In this document: positions 24,374-36,100 of the stretch, in pieces | How the letters are laid out: every line of letters starts with the position of its first letter | How positions within the stretch are numbered: position 1 is the first letter of the stretch | Assembly (NCBI RefSeq): GCF_011745365.1 | Contig: NW_024468912.1 | Location: 2,232,001-2,296,000 of the forward strand | Length of the DNA: 64,000 nt | Direction: 5' to 3' | From: Cryphonectria parasitica EP155 | Lineage: Eukaryota; Ascomycota; Sordariomycetes; Diaporthales; Cryphonectriaceae | Program-made: the position numbers and the translations under genes | Notes under the pieces: model-generated | Told to the model about the DNA's origin: nothing | The model's database searches: none | Seen by the model: the letters and a program-made list of their open reading frames with translations, nothing else

Positions 24374-25243
24374 ATGGCTTCCTCAGCCTCACACGCAGAC
24401 CCATTCTCCAGGCCCCCAGGCCGTATCTTGTCCAACTCGTCTTCAGGCTCCTCGTCCTGGAGTGATCACAGGCACTGGGCCTCTCATCCAGACGACATGG
24501 TCCAGCCCTTTACTGCCGACATGCGAGACCGTCAGGCTCGTGGCAAGGACCCTTACGTGCCCGAGGACGATTCCAACGGAGCCGACTTCGCCCGCCGCGC
24601 CGGGAGGGCAGCCCCTCCCATGGGCATCCACGCCATGGGCGGTGGCAGCGTCAGGCTGGGCGGTGGCGCACCCTCGAGGTGAGACTTTTGCTTCTGAAAA
24701 ACAATCCATCCGGGCCCCTCGCCTTCTCCTCTTCTCCCCACTTCTTGTTTCCCCTCTCACAAAGGGATGACGGACGACAAAAGACTAATGGGACAATTCA
24801 ACCTGTCCACCTTACCCCTCAGGCAACTCAAGGAGCCCTTTCAAAAAACAGAGCGGCGTGACTGGGCGGAGACGGTTCTCGACAGCCCAGAACTGCTAAT
24901 GCTGTATGCCCACAGCACCGGCGAGGTAAATGGAAACCTTCCTAGCCATCCCTCGTGACCTCTCCCCACCACCCACTTCCGATCGTCTGGCTAATTGTCC
25001 TCGCAGACTCTTCCTGTAGCCCGCATGAGGTTCAAGAAGATCATGTGTGGCCTCGACGACTACGAGGAGGATGACACGTCTCTCCCGGACGCCTCTCAGG
25101 GTGGTCCTGGCGGATACCAGAACAACGGCGGTCTGCAGCAGCAGCAGCAACAACAGAGGTCCAGCACTTCCTCCCTCTCGGCCCAACAGCACGGCAGCCG
25201 GAGAGGAGGTGGTACAGCCGGCGGGCCAAGAAATGGGAGGTGA
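24374..25243 (+). CDS. Uncharacterised fungal protein
   Basis: I do not recognise this family. Exons 24374-24678, 24784-24925 and 25007-25243 give 227 aa. The acceptor at 24783/24784 (ACAAAAG) was chosen over the more obvious one at CACAAAG because only it keeps the frame; the join reads PSRLMGQFNLSTLP. The N-terminal third is Ser/Pro/Gly-rich. The middle (about residues 102-165) looks folded and conserved: QFNLSTLPLRQLKEPFQKTE, RRDWAETVLDSPELLMLYA, ARMRFKKIMCG. An acidic DDYEEDD, a Q7 run and an Arg/Gly-rich tail close it. There is no signal peptide or membrane segment. The mixture suggests a small nuclear or cytosolic regulator, but no function can be assigned. It is convergent with the ADAM gene. 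Confidence 0.75.
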
Positions 25244-25924
25244 CCAAAACCCAGGCAAAAGGAGAGGAGATTGACCCGGGGAGGGACTGGCGGTGGGGTT
25301 GTAGGATATCTCTACAGAGGCATGGTCTATGTTTTTTATGATGATTATGATAGTGATGATAATGATCTGATCACTCAATTATTGATGTTGCATCAGAATG
25401 CTGGAATGTAAAACATTCCCTCACACGAAAGGGAATTACACGACCTGTTTAAAACATTCCTACAAGTCATCGTTCATGAACTATGTCAAGAAGCACTCTC
25501 CAAAAATCATCCCAGGACGGGTGGTATATATATACATTTATGAAAGAGCCTTGTCACAAGTGCCTGGTGTTCCGAGCATGCATAACGACAAACGAACATT
25601 GAAGAGACGTCAGATTGAGGTATAATCATGCTACAATAATGTCTCCTTCCAGAGAAATATTGCATCCCACTCCTTTCCATATGTGACCGTTATGCCCTAC
25701 CACCCTTTGAAACGCCGCTGATGCACCATGAATGATCACAACATGCCGAGCCTGGCTGAGATAATCTGGCATCTTCCTTCTGGCCGTGATCGTCGTGACA
25801 GCGAAGAATATCAATATGCCAGCCCAAATTGTTTGATATGCGAAACCCACCCTTTTGACCTCCAACAAGATCCTCCAACCACTTCCAGACCATAACGCCT
25901 CATTAGATTGGTACCATGTCTTCT
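25244..25924. other. Intergenic, convergent 3' ends
   Basis: AT-richer spacer between two convergent genes, with an (ATG/ATA)-rich stretch at about 25330-25390 and TATATATATAC near 25527. It is likely the two 3' untranslated regions; no gene seen. Confidence 0.6.
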
Positions 25925-28345
25925 TTATGCATATCGTGTACTCATGCTCGGCTGCCAACCACCATTTTCGTACGCTGGTGGCGGTGCTGCCCCAGGATAC
26001 AAGCTTGCTCTCGACCTGTTGGGTCGACCCGCCCGCCCGGCTCTGCTCCTGGGGCCTGGTGGCGGCGAGGGTACGAGGTCCGAGGCAGCCGAAGACGACT
26101 TACCCCCTCGCGCTGCACGCGTTCGACGCGCCCTCCTGCGCCGACAGGACCAGATACAACTTGCTATCACGAGAAGGAGGATTGCCCCCAGCACACATGC
26201 GACCGGGATCACAATGTCCTTATTACTGTTGATCCAGTCCTTGATCTCATCGCCAGTGTTGATACCCTTGCAGTTTCCATTGCTGCATTTGCCGCCGCCC
26301 TGGCAGGGTGTGCCGTCGAGGAAGTTCTGGTTCAGCTTGTAGCAGACGTTGCTTCCGAACTCTGGCGACTGACACGAGATCTGGCACCCAGAGGAGTCGC
26401 ACGCCGTGGTGTCGTTGTCCGTGGTGAGGGATCCCATCAGGGACTGGCACTGCTCGTTGCGCGAGGTACACTGGCCCGAGGCACACTTGAGACCGGAACC
26501 ACAGCCCGTACCATCCGGCGCGTTCTGGTCCGCCGGACAGGTGGATGAGGTGCCGGTGCAGACTTCCTGGGGATCACATACGCCGGTGCTGTCTCGGCAC
26601 ACAGTGCCGTTACTGGCGAACTGGCACTGCGAGGTACAGCAGTCCTCGTTCGATGGGTCGCACACCGAGTTTGTCGTGAACTTGCAGGTCGAGGCGTCAC
26701 AACACGTGTTGCCGTTGCAGCCGGCTGTCCCGCCACAGTCGCACTCTTCGCCAGACTCCACGATGCCGTTGCCGCATTGGCTTCCGGTGATGGTCGGGAC
26801 ATCCTTGTTGTTGGTCAGGCAGGTCGACTGGACAGACTGACGGCCCAGGGCGGAGCAGATATTGCCCACGGTGCACTGGGAGAACTGTGTGATGCCGGAG
26901 CCGGTCGACGGGTTCATGATGAACTGAGCGTTGGCATTACAGGTGGCTGAGCTCAGCGGGCAGCACTGCTGCTTCGTTGCCGTGCCGTCCGCGCACGTGG
27001 TGGATGTACAGTCGTGTACGGCTCCAAAGGTGTGGCCCGACTCGTGGGCAAAGACTTGCCATTCCGTAGATGTCCGGACGACAACGTTCGCTGCGGCCAC
27101 CGTCTCGTTGCTTTCGGTAGACGAGCCGCTCATACACAGCTGACCGAGCCACGCGAGCCCGACGGCCGACTCGGTTTTGCACGTGCTCATGAGCGTCCAG
27201 TAGGCGTTTGTGTCGTTGTGCTGGCCGCGCCACTGCGAGAAGAGGTTGAGCCGGTCGGTGATGGTGACGCTGTCGGAGCAGCCCACGTTCCAGGGCGCCT
27301 CGGTGCTCGCAGTCGAGGGGCAGCTGCTCGGGCTGAGGGTGAGGTTTTGGATGCCCAGCGAGATGTTAAAGGTGCTCTCATACAGCTGGGAGGCAGTATT
27401 GACCTGGGCGATGATGTTGGTCTTGGCGGCCGTATCGTTGGCAAAGTCGGCCGTGTAGGTGCAGTCGGTCGCGATGCCGATCAGGGCGACCTTGCGGGAG
27501 GTCGGACAGCCGGCCGTGGACCCAATGGCGGCCGTCAGGTTGATGCCAGCGCTGTTTCCCCCAGTGGTACCGTCTATCTGCCGCGCAAACAGGGTGCTGG
27601 GCATCACGGAGGCCCATAGGGACCTCTTGTCCGGGCCCTCTACCGTTCCGCGATAGAGCGGGTGGTTCTCGTCACGGTTGAAGATGAGCCGCTCAGCAGT
27701 GCAGGTATCGCTCGTTGGCAGTCCTCTCTTCAGCTCGTCCAAGCCCAAGTGCCGGTTGTCATCTGCTGTTGTGGTGATGTCCGAGTCGCGCCAGACGACC
27801 ATGGACTCGCCGCCTGGCCGCCAGGCGTCTGGATCATCCTCGAGCCGGGTCTTCAGGTAGTTATGGCTCGTCTGGACGTGGTGCTGGTCGCCGTAGAGCT
27901 GAAAGGCGCCCTCGAAGAGGGGGTTAGGGCCATCTCTGTGCACGTGGATCCTTGCCCAGCCAGCGTTGGTCCACTCGCTGTCTCCGGGGTATTTGACAAA
28001 CGCGGTGCCCTTGAACACGCGGTGTTGCAGGCGGTCGACGGGCTCCGTTCTCTGCACAGACCCGTCCTCGGCGAGGTAAGTGACTGTGGCTCCGTCGGCA
28101 ATCACATCGTGATTTGGTTCGAGGGACAGTCGTATGCTGGGGTCTGCATTGCTGAGGGTGAATGTCAACTGGAAAGAAGAGAGGGCGTGGACCCGATGGA
28201 GGGGCGTGAGAAAGACAGGGTCATCGATGAAGCCCACGGCTCGCAGCGGGTTGCGCTGTGTGGAGTGGGCCGAAGCTGGAGAAAGTAGGAGGAGGAGGTT
28301 GAGGAATCCGGCGATCGCGACGGCGATGCCTGGGAAGAACCTCAT
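25925..28345 (-). CDS. ADAM family zinc metalloprotease, type I membrane protein
   Basis: One uninterrupted reading frame of 806 aa. Order of parts: signal peptide (about 1-26, hydrophobic core IAGFLNLLLLLSP), propeptide to about 241 with a Lys-Arg at 240-241 and a TCTAER Cys near 215, metalloprotease domain with the zinc motif HESGHTFGAVHD (434-445) and Met-turn FIMNP, a Cys-rich disintegrin domain (about 520-610; NGIVESGEECDCGG), a Cys-rich region, one membrane helix (about 711-733) and a cytosolic tail. This is the fungal ADAM-A/B architecture; such proteins are expected to shed surface proteins at the plasma membrane. The tail begins with a strongly basic RRRRARRTRAAR and ends with a PPAY motif that could bind the WW domains of a Nedd4/Rsp5-type ligase. 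Catalytic residues are intact. It is intron-free, unlike most neighbours. Confidence 0.94.
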   Translation of the reverse strand: MRFFPGIAVAIAGFLNLLLLLSPASAHSTQRNPLRAVGFIDDPVFLTPLHRVHALSSFQLTFTLSNADPSIRLSLEPNHDVIADGATVTYLAEDGSVQRTEPVDRLQHRVFKGTAFVKYPGDSEWTNAGWARIHVHRDGPNPLFEGAFQLYGDQHHVQTSHNYLKTRLEDDPDAWRPGGESMVVWRDSDITTTADDNRHLGLDELKRGLPTSDTCTAERLIFNRDENHPLYRGTVEGPDKRSLWASVMPSTLFARQIDGTTGGNSAGINLTAAIGSTAGCPTSRKVALIGIATDCTYTADFANDTAAKTNIIAQVNTASQLYESTFNISLGIQNLTLSPSSCPSTASTEAPWNVGCSDSVTITDRLNLFSQWRGQHNDTNAYWTLMSTCKTESAVGLAWLGQLCMSGSSTESNETVAAANVVVRTSTEWQVFAHESGHTFGAVHDCTSTTCADGTATKQQCCPLSSATCNANAQFIMNPSTGSGITQFSQCTVGNICSALGRQSVQSTCLTNNKDVPTITGSQCGNGIVESGEECDCGGTAGCNGNTCCDASTCKFTTNSVCDPSNEDCCTSQCQFASNGTVCRDSTGVCDPQEVCTGTSSTCPADQNAPDGTGCGSGLKCASGQCTSRNEQCQSLMGSLTTDNDTTACDSSGCQISCQSPEFGSNVCYKLNQNFLDGTPCQGGGKCSNGNCKGINTGDEIKDWINSNKDIVIPVACVLGAILLLVIASCIWSCRRRRARRTRAARGGKSSSAASDLVPSPPPGPRSRAGRAGRPNRSRASLYPGAAPPPAYENGGWQPSMSTRYA

Positions 28346-30743
28346 CGTCGCCCAGGGCTGCCCCGGCCGGGAGACCGTCCAGTCGCGGCGCCGTGATTGA
28401 GGATGCGCAGTGGGCGGTTACACAGGAGAAGGGCTGTTATCCACAGCGCGAGAGGTCCACGTCCTTGTCCCGGGGGAGGGGTTTTGCTGTGTTGCGCGTG
28501 TGTGCGCTATATGTGTTTGTGTGTTTTTGTGTATGAGGCCGTCACTGTTCAACAGGAGAGGTGACGTTGGTGTACGAAGAGAGCATGTATAGGCGACGAC
28601 GACGAGGAGGAGGAGGAAGGGAGAAGAGTGAAGCGGTTAGACGTCTCAACAGTAAGCTGAAGGATTCCGGAAACGGCATGAGGCTTATGTGAGGAGGGCC
28701 ATCGAGACCAACACACAGCAATGATTGAACGACTTTTTCCCTTTACCCATCCAACACTTAAAAGAAACCCCAGCCAAGCCCACTCAGCCCAGCAAAGCCA
28801 AGCCCAGCCAAGCCATGTGCGCAGGTTCTAGTTTAGACCTTGGGGGTTTGAGTTGGAAGTAGAGTTAACCAAAAGGTTGGAGGTGGGGCGGGATCTTAGC
28901 GCTCTCCCCATGTACTGCTGCTACTACTGTACATTGTGCAATGTAACATCTCAAGTACTATATGCAGCAATGGATAAACCCGCAATCTCCTAATTATTAG
29001 AGTGGTACGTGAATGAATTTTTTGATTTTATTTTCTGGTGGTGCTGTGTGCGGTGGTGTATGGGTGGTTGCAGTTGCTAACATACTCCTGTACATGGCAA
29101 GAAACTGCAGTACTCGTCGAAGAATTCCTGACTTGCCACCCTGATCAGCACCTGCATCTGTTGTGCATCATGCATCCTGGGAGAGTGGCAGGGGCGACTG
29201 GCATCTTCCTCCTTCTTCCTACTCCTCAGGGCCAGACATTTCCTTAAATTATCTCTATGCGAAGATTCTGTAGGCACAGCCCCAAGGAGAGAGAGAGAGA
29301 GAACAGAAAGTGGGCAGATTTGTCCGAGCCGCCAAAAAGCACACAACATGCAACCGGCGCGTACATGCCGTCTCTGCGTGTAGAAATAATAACAAGAGGT
29401 TGAGGTAGTAATGCTTTAATCTTTTTGGGTCACAGCGGGGAAGAACAACTCACTTCTCATGCAGTGTACAATTGTTAGGCTGCCATGCTGACACTCCACC
29501 AACAGGTGGCCCCCGGCCTCCTAATTAACACCAAGCAGTAAGATCCTCTATTACAGAGCATCATCCCTCAATAAATCGAGACGACTAATCAGATCTCGTC
29601 AAGAGACTCTTTGGGGCATAACATGAAATTTCCTGGACAACAGGTGTCCGGAGCGGAGAGCATCCTCATTCTTCCTGGGCTCTGACTCCCATGGAATTAG
29701 GGCGTGGCACACCGGTGCGTGAAGCTTTCCGCGCATAGCTGCTTCTTTCTTTACCGCGCGCCACTGCAATAAGCCTGGGCTTCGAGAATGAGCGTCAGAC
29801 TGGTTTCAGAAGCTGGCAGGCAAGTAGGCATCCTACCGTCGAGACTCGGAATACCTCCCGAGGGACTCATGTTTGTAAACCCCCTTGGGCCAACATGGCC
29901 GCTATGAGAGGACATTCTAAGCAGTTGGAAACAGAGAGGGGCGGGGGTTGAGAGAGGATGAAATAAGCCTCTCTCCTGGAACTACTTCACCCTTTGACAT
30001 TCAAATATCAACTTTTGATGTCCTGAACCCGGCCGGTTGATGTAGAGCCAAGCCAAGACCTCTGGACCTTTACCGTGACTCAATATATTCACCGCGCTGT
30101 CGGGCCTCCGGAGCCGTTGACTTCATGGGCCCAGAGCTTATGCTACAGCTGCTGCTCTTGGCAGGAATATGATAGGAAACAGCTATTCATCACACGACCA
30201 ACCTGAATGACCAGATTTGACTTGTATCGACAAGAAACTGAAGGGGGAGGTGATGTGCGCGTGGCACTTATCGCCTCGTACCATCTCTCAACGTGAGGCG
30301 CAGGCAAAGTCACTAGCTATGCCGAGCGGTGCCCGCCACCGCGCCAAGTTTGACGATGACGACGCATATGCTAATTTGTACGAGATCGTGGTGGTGTGCA
30401 CCGCACTAACAACGGAGGTTGCGCGCTCTAGCACCATGGGACCACTTTAAGCAGGTCGCGTCGTTGGCCAAGCCTTTGCAACAATTATTGATAGACGCTA
30501 GACAATAGTCGCTCCTTACATGTATAGACGAAAAAAATAGTTGCTTCAGTTCAGGTTCTGACTCCTGTACCCATTCAACTGAATGTGCTTGACACGGAAT
30601 AGGCCTCCCTCCTCATCCTTCTAGTTGGTATCCAAATTCGCACCTTCATGGCGGACCACAGACCTTCCCTATCTCAGTAGCGCACGCCATGTGATGGAGC
30701 CAGTACGACTACAGCCAAGGTAACCACCACACACAGGCTAAAT
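28346..30743. other. Intergenic, ADAM promoter and facA 3' side
   Basis: Both flanking genes run leftwards, so the left part is the ADAM promoter and leader and the right end is the facA 3' region. I note the repeat AGCCAAGCC/CAGCC around 28773-28815 and copies of the TACT/GTACA motif at 28910-28965. The rest has short scattered ORFs only and nothing coding that I can support. Confidence 0.55.
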
Positions 30744-33185
30744 TTACTTCTTGCGGTGTTCATGCACGATGGCAATGATTTTATCCACAATCGAGGGGTC
30801 CGACAGCGTGGAAGTATCGCCAAGTTGGTCCTCCTCGCCCGCGAGAATCTTTCTGAGAATACGCCGCATAATCTTACCCGAGCGGGTCTTGGGCAGATCT
30901 GGAACGATATAAACAGCCTTGGGCGCCGCAAAAGGCCCGATGCTCTTGCGGACCTGCAGGATGAACTCCTTGCGCAGGGCGTCTGAGGACTCATTGCCGT
31001 CCTTGATGGCCACGAAGGCATTCACAGCCTGCCCGGTCAGCTCGTCGGCGATACCAACGACGGCAGCCTCGGCGATAGCGTGATGCTCAATCAAGGCCGC
31101 CTCGATCTCTGCTGTGGACAGACGATGACCGCTGACATTGACCACATCGTCAACACGGCCGCGGATCCAGTAAAATCCCTCATGGTCCCGGCCAGCGCCG
31201 TCACCGGTGAACTATGAAGCCCTGGTCAGCACAGAACTCTCGAAAGTGGTGGCAAGGTTTGTTGTCTACTCACATAGTAGCCCTTGTAGACGTTCAGATA
31301 CGTGTCCATGTAGCGCTTGTGGGCGCCGTACACTGTCCTCGCCATGCTTGGCCATGGTTGTTTGAAGGCCAAGACACCCTCCACATCATTGCCGTGGATC
31401 TCCTCACCGGAGACGGGATCTATGATGGCAGGCTCAATACCGAAAAATGGTAGAGATGCAGAGCCAGGCTTGGTAGGCGTGACACCTGCGAGTGGCGTGA
31501 TGACGTTGGATCCGGTCTCGGTTTGCCAGTATGTCTGCCCCCAAGTCAATTTACTACCCATTCAATTAGGGGAAGGGGGGGGGGGGGACGAGGAACCAGC
31601 CGCAGCTTACATCAACGATCTGTGCCTCCTCTTTTCCGACAACCTCGAAATACCACTTCCACACCTCGGCGGCGATAGGCTCTCCGACAGAGCCGAGGAC
31701 GCGGAGGTGGCTCATCTTACTCTTCACAAAGTGGTCACCGGCGCGCTTGAGCAGCCGCAGGGCAGTAGGCGCCACGTAGAACTGGGTCACCTGGTGCTTG
31801 TCGATAATCTCCCAGTAGCGAGAAAAGTCGGGGTATGCAGGCGTACCCTCAAAGACGACCGTCGAGACACCAAGCAGCAGGGGCGCGTAAACGACGTACG
31901 TGTGGCCGGTGATCCAACCCACGTCACCACCGCAGAAATAACGGTCCCCATCGTGGATGTCGAAGACATACTTGCCAGTCATGGCAGCTCCCAGCAGGTA
32001 ACCGGCCGTGGTGTGCATGACACCCTTGGGCTTGCCAGTCGACCCTGATGTGTACAGGAGGAAAAGCGGGTCCTCGGAGTTCATGGGCTCTGGTGCGATG
32101 TAAGAAGGCCACTTTTCGACCTCCTCGTGCCACCACCAATCCCGACCCTTAGTGAATGGCACGTCGGCACCCGTCCGCTTATAGACCAGGACATGGCTGA
32201 CATCGGGGCACTGCTTGAGAGCGTCATCCACAATCTTCTTGGTCCCGATGAGCTTGCCGCCGCGCTTGCCCTCGTCCGTAGTGATGACCACCTTGGACTG
32301 AGCGTCAATGACACGGTCGCGCAGAGAGTCAGCCGAGAAACCAGCAAAGACGACGGAGTGGACGGCGCCAATGCGGGTGATGGCAAGCAGGGCGATGACT
32401 GCCTCGGGGATCATGGGCAGATACACGGCAACAGTGTCGCCCTTCTTGACGCCCATCTGCTTAAGGACCCAGGCGGTCCTGCAGACCTCTCGGAGCAGCT
32501 GCCCGTAAGTCAGGTTGCGGCCCTCCTCGGGCTCGTCTGCCTCGTAGATGATGGCCACCTTGTTGGGGTCCTTGGCAGCGTGCCGATCGACACAGTTGTA
32601 CGAGGCGTTCAGCTCGCCCTCGAGGAACCAGGCACTGTCGCCATCCTGCAGGGTTCCTGTGTGAACGGTCTGGAAGTCTTTGGACCAGGTCAGAAGCTCT
32701 CGGGCCTTGGTGCCCCAGAACTTTTGCGGTTCAGTGATGGACTGCTTGTAAAGCTGCTGATAGTCCTCCAGCCCTGGAAATCGTACGAGTCAGTCCCAGT
32801 TGCGCCCTCACGACTCACCCTTTCTTCCCCACCCCGCACTTTTCCCAAAAGGAGAACCAACAATAACCATGCGACCGAAGAAAAAAGAAGCGGCGACATA
32901 CCAGACAGGTGAGGTTTGCTCGGATGCTCTGCAGCAGAATGTCAGCTCCGGTTCCGAGGGTGCACTCGTTGATCGCAATTACAACTTGGGCGAGCGCTGT
33001 CTCGGCGGGATTACATACTGTCAAGCATTTTCTGAGGAGGATCTGTGGTACGATTTGTCAGTGCCACTGGTCCACACACCTTTCTGCTTCATACGGCAGG
33101 GCAGGGCAGGACGAGGCCACTCACGAAATGTGTCCACCTCATGGGCCTCGAGGACCACTGGGTTCTTGGGTGCTCCTTGTGCCAT
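30744..33185 (-). CDS. facA: Acetyl-CoA synthetase (acetate-CoA ligase)
   Basis: Six exons, 33185-33125, 33042-33019, 32928-32902, 32773-31611, 31534-31274, 31211-30744, giving 667 aa. It activates acetate to acetyl-CoA with ATP through an acetyl-adenylate and is needed for acetate and C2 growth (Aspergillus facA, Neurospora acu-5). Motifs: P-loop [11 protein letters not shown] (278-288), [30 protein letters not shown], and [11 protein letters not shown] with the catalytic, acetylatable Lys near 625. The first three tiny exons (61, 24, 27 nt) were found by demanding frame and the family start; they read [20 protein letters not shown] and [18 protein letters not shown]. No C-terminal SKL-like peroxisome signal and no obvious mitochondrial presequence, so cytosol/nucleus is likely. 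Intron 31535-31610 contains a 13-nt homopolymer. Confidence 0.97.
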
Positions 33186-36100
33186 GTTGAGCTGGCTTTG
33201 TGCGTGTGTTTGGGTGAGTGCGGCTGTGTGTATGTGCAAAGATGGCAGCTGTTCTTGGGGTTGTCAGGCCTGGCGATGGATGGCGGGGTAGCTGTTGGGG
33301 GGATTGTCTTGTTGGCTGGCTCCGCGCCGTCTTCGACGGGTCTGTGTCCACAACTTGCTGACCACGAAAGGAAAGCAACACACAAGGACTAGAGTTGAAT
33401 GGTAATGATGTGACCAGCGACTGGGAGTAGTTGAGGTGTAGGGAGAGAAATAAAAAAAAAGAAGGGGAGGAAAAGGAAGATGGAGAGGGTGTAAGATTGA
33501 GGAGGGGGACCCAAGGTGAAGTTAGGTGTGCGTTGAAGGCAGGGGGGTAGCTTTGTATTATACGCTGTAACCAAGACAGGTAGCCCTGTACCTTTCCCCT
33601 CCCCTCCAAAACTCACCCTTCGTCCACACTTGCAGCAAGTACATCCCACCGCACCAACACCTGCACCTGCACCCGCATCCCCGTCCACTTTCCCAACGAT
33701 ACTCATCACCAGAGTGTGGTACCACTCGCCCATCCCGATTCCCATCCCTGTCCGCATATCTCTCTCTGTTACCGTACAGATATGTACATAGTACGTTGCA
33801 CCCTACCGCGTGTACGCAAGGTCCCTTGTGTCCGAGGGGAGCTTACAATGGCACCATGGGCACTTGTTGTACGCCGATCATCTGCACTGGTCCCTGGCTC
33901 ACCAGGGTTGTCTATTGGCTGGTCTGCCATGCTAGCACCTCGCACTTTCCACCCAGCCGGGTTTGAGGACGGCGTGGGTGCCCTTTTTCCCCACAGCCAT
34001 GAGGTGTGTTGAGGTTGAGGTCCCACCTCTAACTACTTCCTACGTACTCACAGAAGCAGTGCGAAAAGGGAGACCCTGCAGCGCACGACCAGCTGCCAGG
34101 GCCACTTTACGAGCGGCCTAGCCTTTCCGTCCGTCCGGACTCGTCGCCCACCATTGTCGAAGCTTTGATCTGGGTGCATGCTGTGCGGGAATGGCGGAGT
34201 AAAGCCATTGCATTGTCCCGCAATGTATTTTTCTTTAATTCCAATTCTTGTTCCATCTAGTTCCCTTCTTATCCTTTCCCCTTCCATGTCCGGTCTTCGG
34301 ATGAAATGAATCAGTGCAAGTCCTGGACACACAGGCTCGGCATATCGAATGTACTATATACAAACAGGTGAATGCTCTCTTCTTCTCCGGAAGATAGCCG
34401 CGGTTGTGTTTTGGATCCAGTCATATCAATCGCATCTCCAATTACCCAATCTCGAGAAACGGCGAGAAGCGAAAGCGCGAACACCCCCTGTCCACTTTTT
34501 CTTTGTTTTTTTTTTCGGTGGTTTTTTCTCTCTTTTCCCCCTGGCACGACAGTCGTTAATTACACAGACAGTACTAGTCACTTGTTTGATGACTGCATTC
34601 GGTCTCGGGCCCGCGACAAATGCATCCACCATCCCGAACGCAGAATGTGTGTACTATGTATGTAAGTACTAACTAGTATGCTCGTTTTGGACATCAGCGT
34701 CTATTCGGACTCCAGCCCCGCATGACCCCAACGCCATCATACCCTCCCATTCAGCCTGGCGCAGCCTTTGTCACACCTGAGGTGCATCTTTGTGTCTTTG
34801 TCTCACACCATGCACGCACGCACGCACACACACACACACACAGAAAGGGAAGCCCTCGACCTCGCCCTCGCCCTCGCCCTCTCGCCTCCGATGTCAATAC
34901 GTCAAAAGCGTCGAGAGTATTACAGCCCGCAGCTGGGCCACAGTGTACCAGGCGACCAGGATTGCAACGTATAATGTTCTGGGTGCGGATGTCTGTCAAG
35001 CCAGATTCCCGATTTGTCGACAAATAAATGTGCTGGAAGACTCGGAAGGGGGAACACATCCTCGTTCTACCATTTCCCACCAAGCATTAGAGTGTGCGCA
35101 TTGCCCCAACACCTTTAGCTCTCTCTCTCTCCAGCCTCCCCACCAAGCCGCTATTCTCTTACTTCCCCACATCTCGCCTGGGGTAGCGCCGTTTACCAAC
35201 AAGGTTGGATGATTGCTTGACCACGGGGAAAAGGCCCACGAGACCAAGAGAACCAGCATCTGCTATGTAGCCGTGCCTTTCGGTGGCAGATTCAAGCCCG
35301 TCTCGGCTAGTCGCTGTCATCGACAAAGGTCCCCCCTCCCCCCCCTGCTTCCCCCCTCCCCCCCGGATACACCCCGCTTCGTCTTGACCTGTCCTCCTTT
35401 CAGTATGGTGGACTGGATGGCTGAAGGTATTTGTTTTGTGCGAGCACTTAAAGCACAAAGACCGGCTCGATGACGATCCGTCTTTGGTGTGTACTCACCA
35501 TACAATATTCCATGGTCCTGCAGGTACCATAGTACAATTATACCTAAGTGGTCTGCACCTGGAACTACCACCATCAATGCAGGCGTGCCCGCTTGGTCGT
35601 AGCCTCTACCATAGCAAGCTTAGTGCAAATTCAAAGACAGGATGATTCGATCACACCCTGCGGATCCGTAGGGCTATCAAGGCTGGCTTGACAGATCCGC
35701 ATCAGGCTCTGCGGACAAAGCAGGAACACGGGCCTCTCTACTCACGGCAGGATTCGGTAATCACCATTGTTCGCCCCGTTGTGTTGGTATCTTCTGATTC
35801 GCATACTGAAGTTAAAATAGCTGTCTCCCGAGGTAAAACGGAAAACATCCTCCCACCCGTCCAGGCCTCTATCTAGTAGTAGTCCGATTCGCTCGGTAAC
35901 ATAGTACATATCTTTTTTCTTGCTCGCCTCTTTTTTTTTTCATCACGAAACTTCCTCCTCTTCAGCTCAGCCCTGGGGTCCATCCAGACTGCTCCCCGCC
36001 GTACCAGATGACCTCATTCCCCCCAGTTGACAGGACGGCTCCGACAAATGAGAGGGTCTACGTCCAGAGTCCCGGGTCTGTTGAAACCAACTGATGCGAG

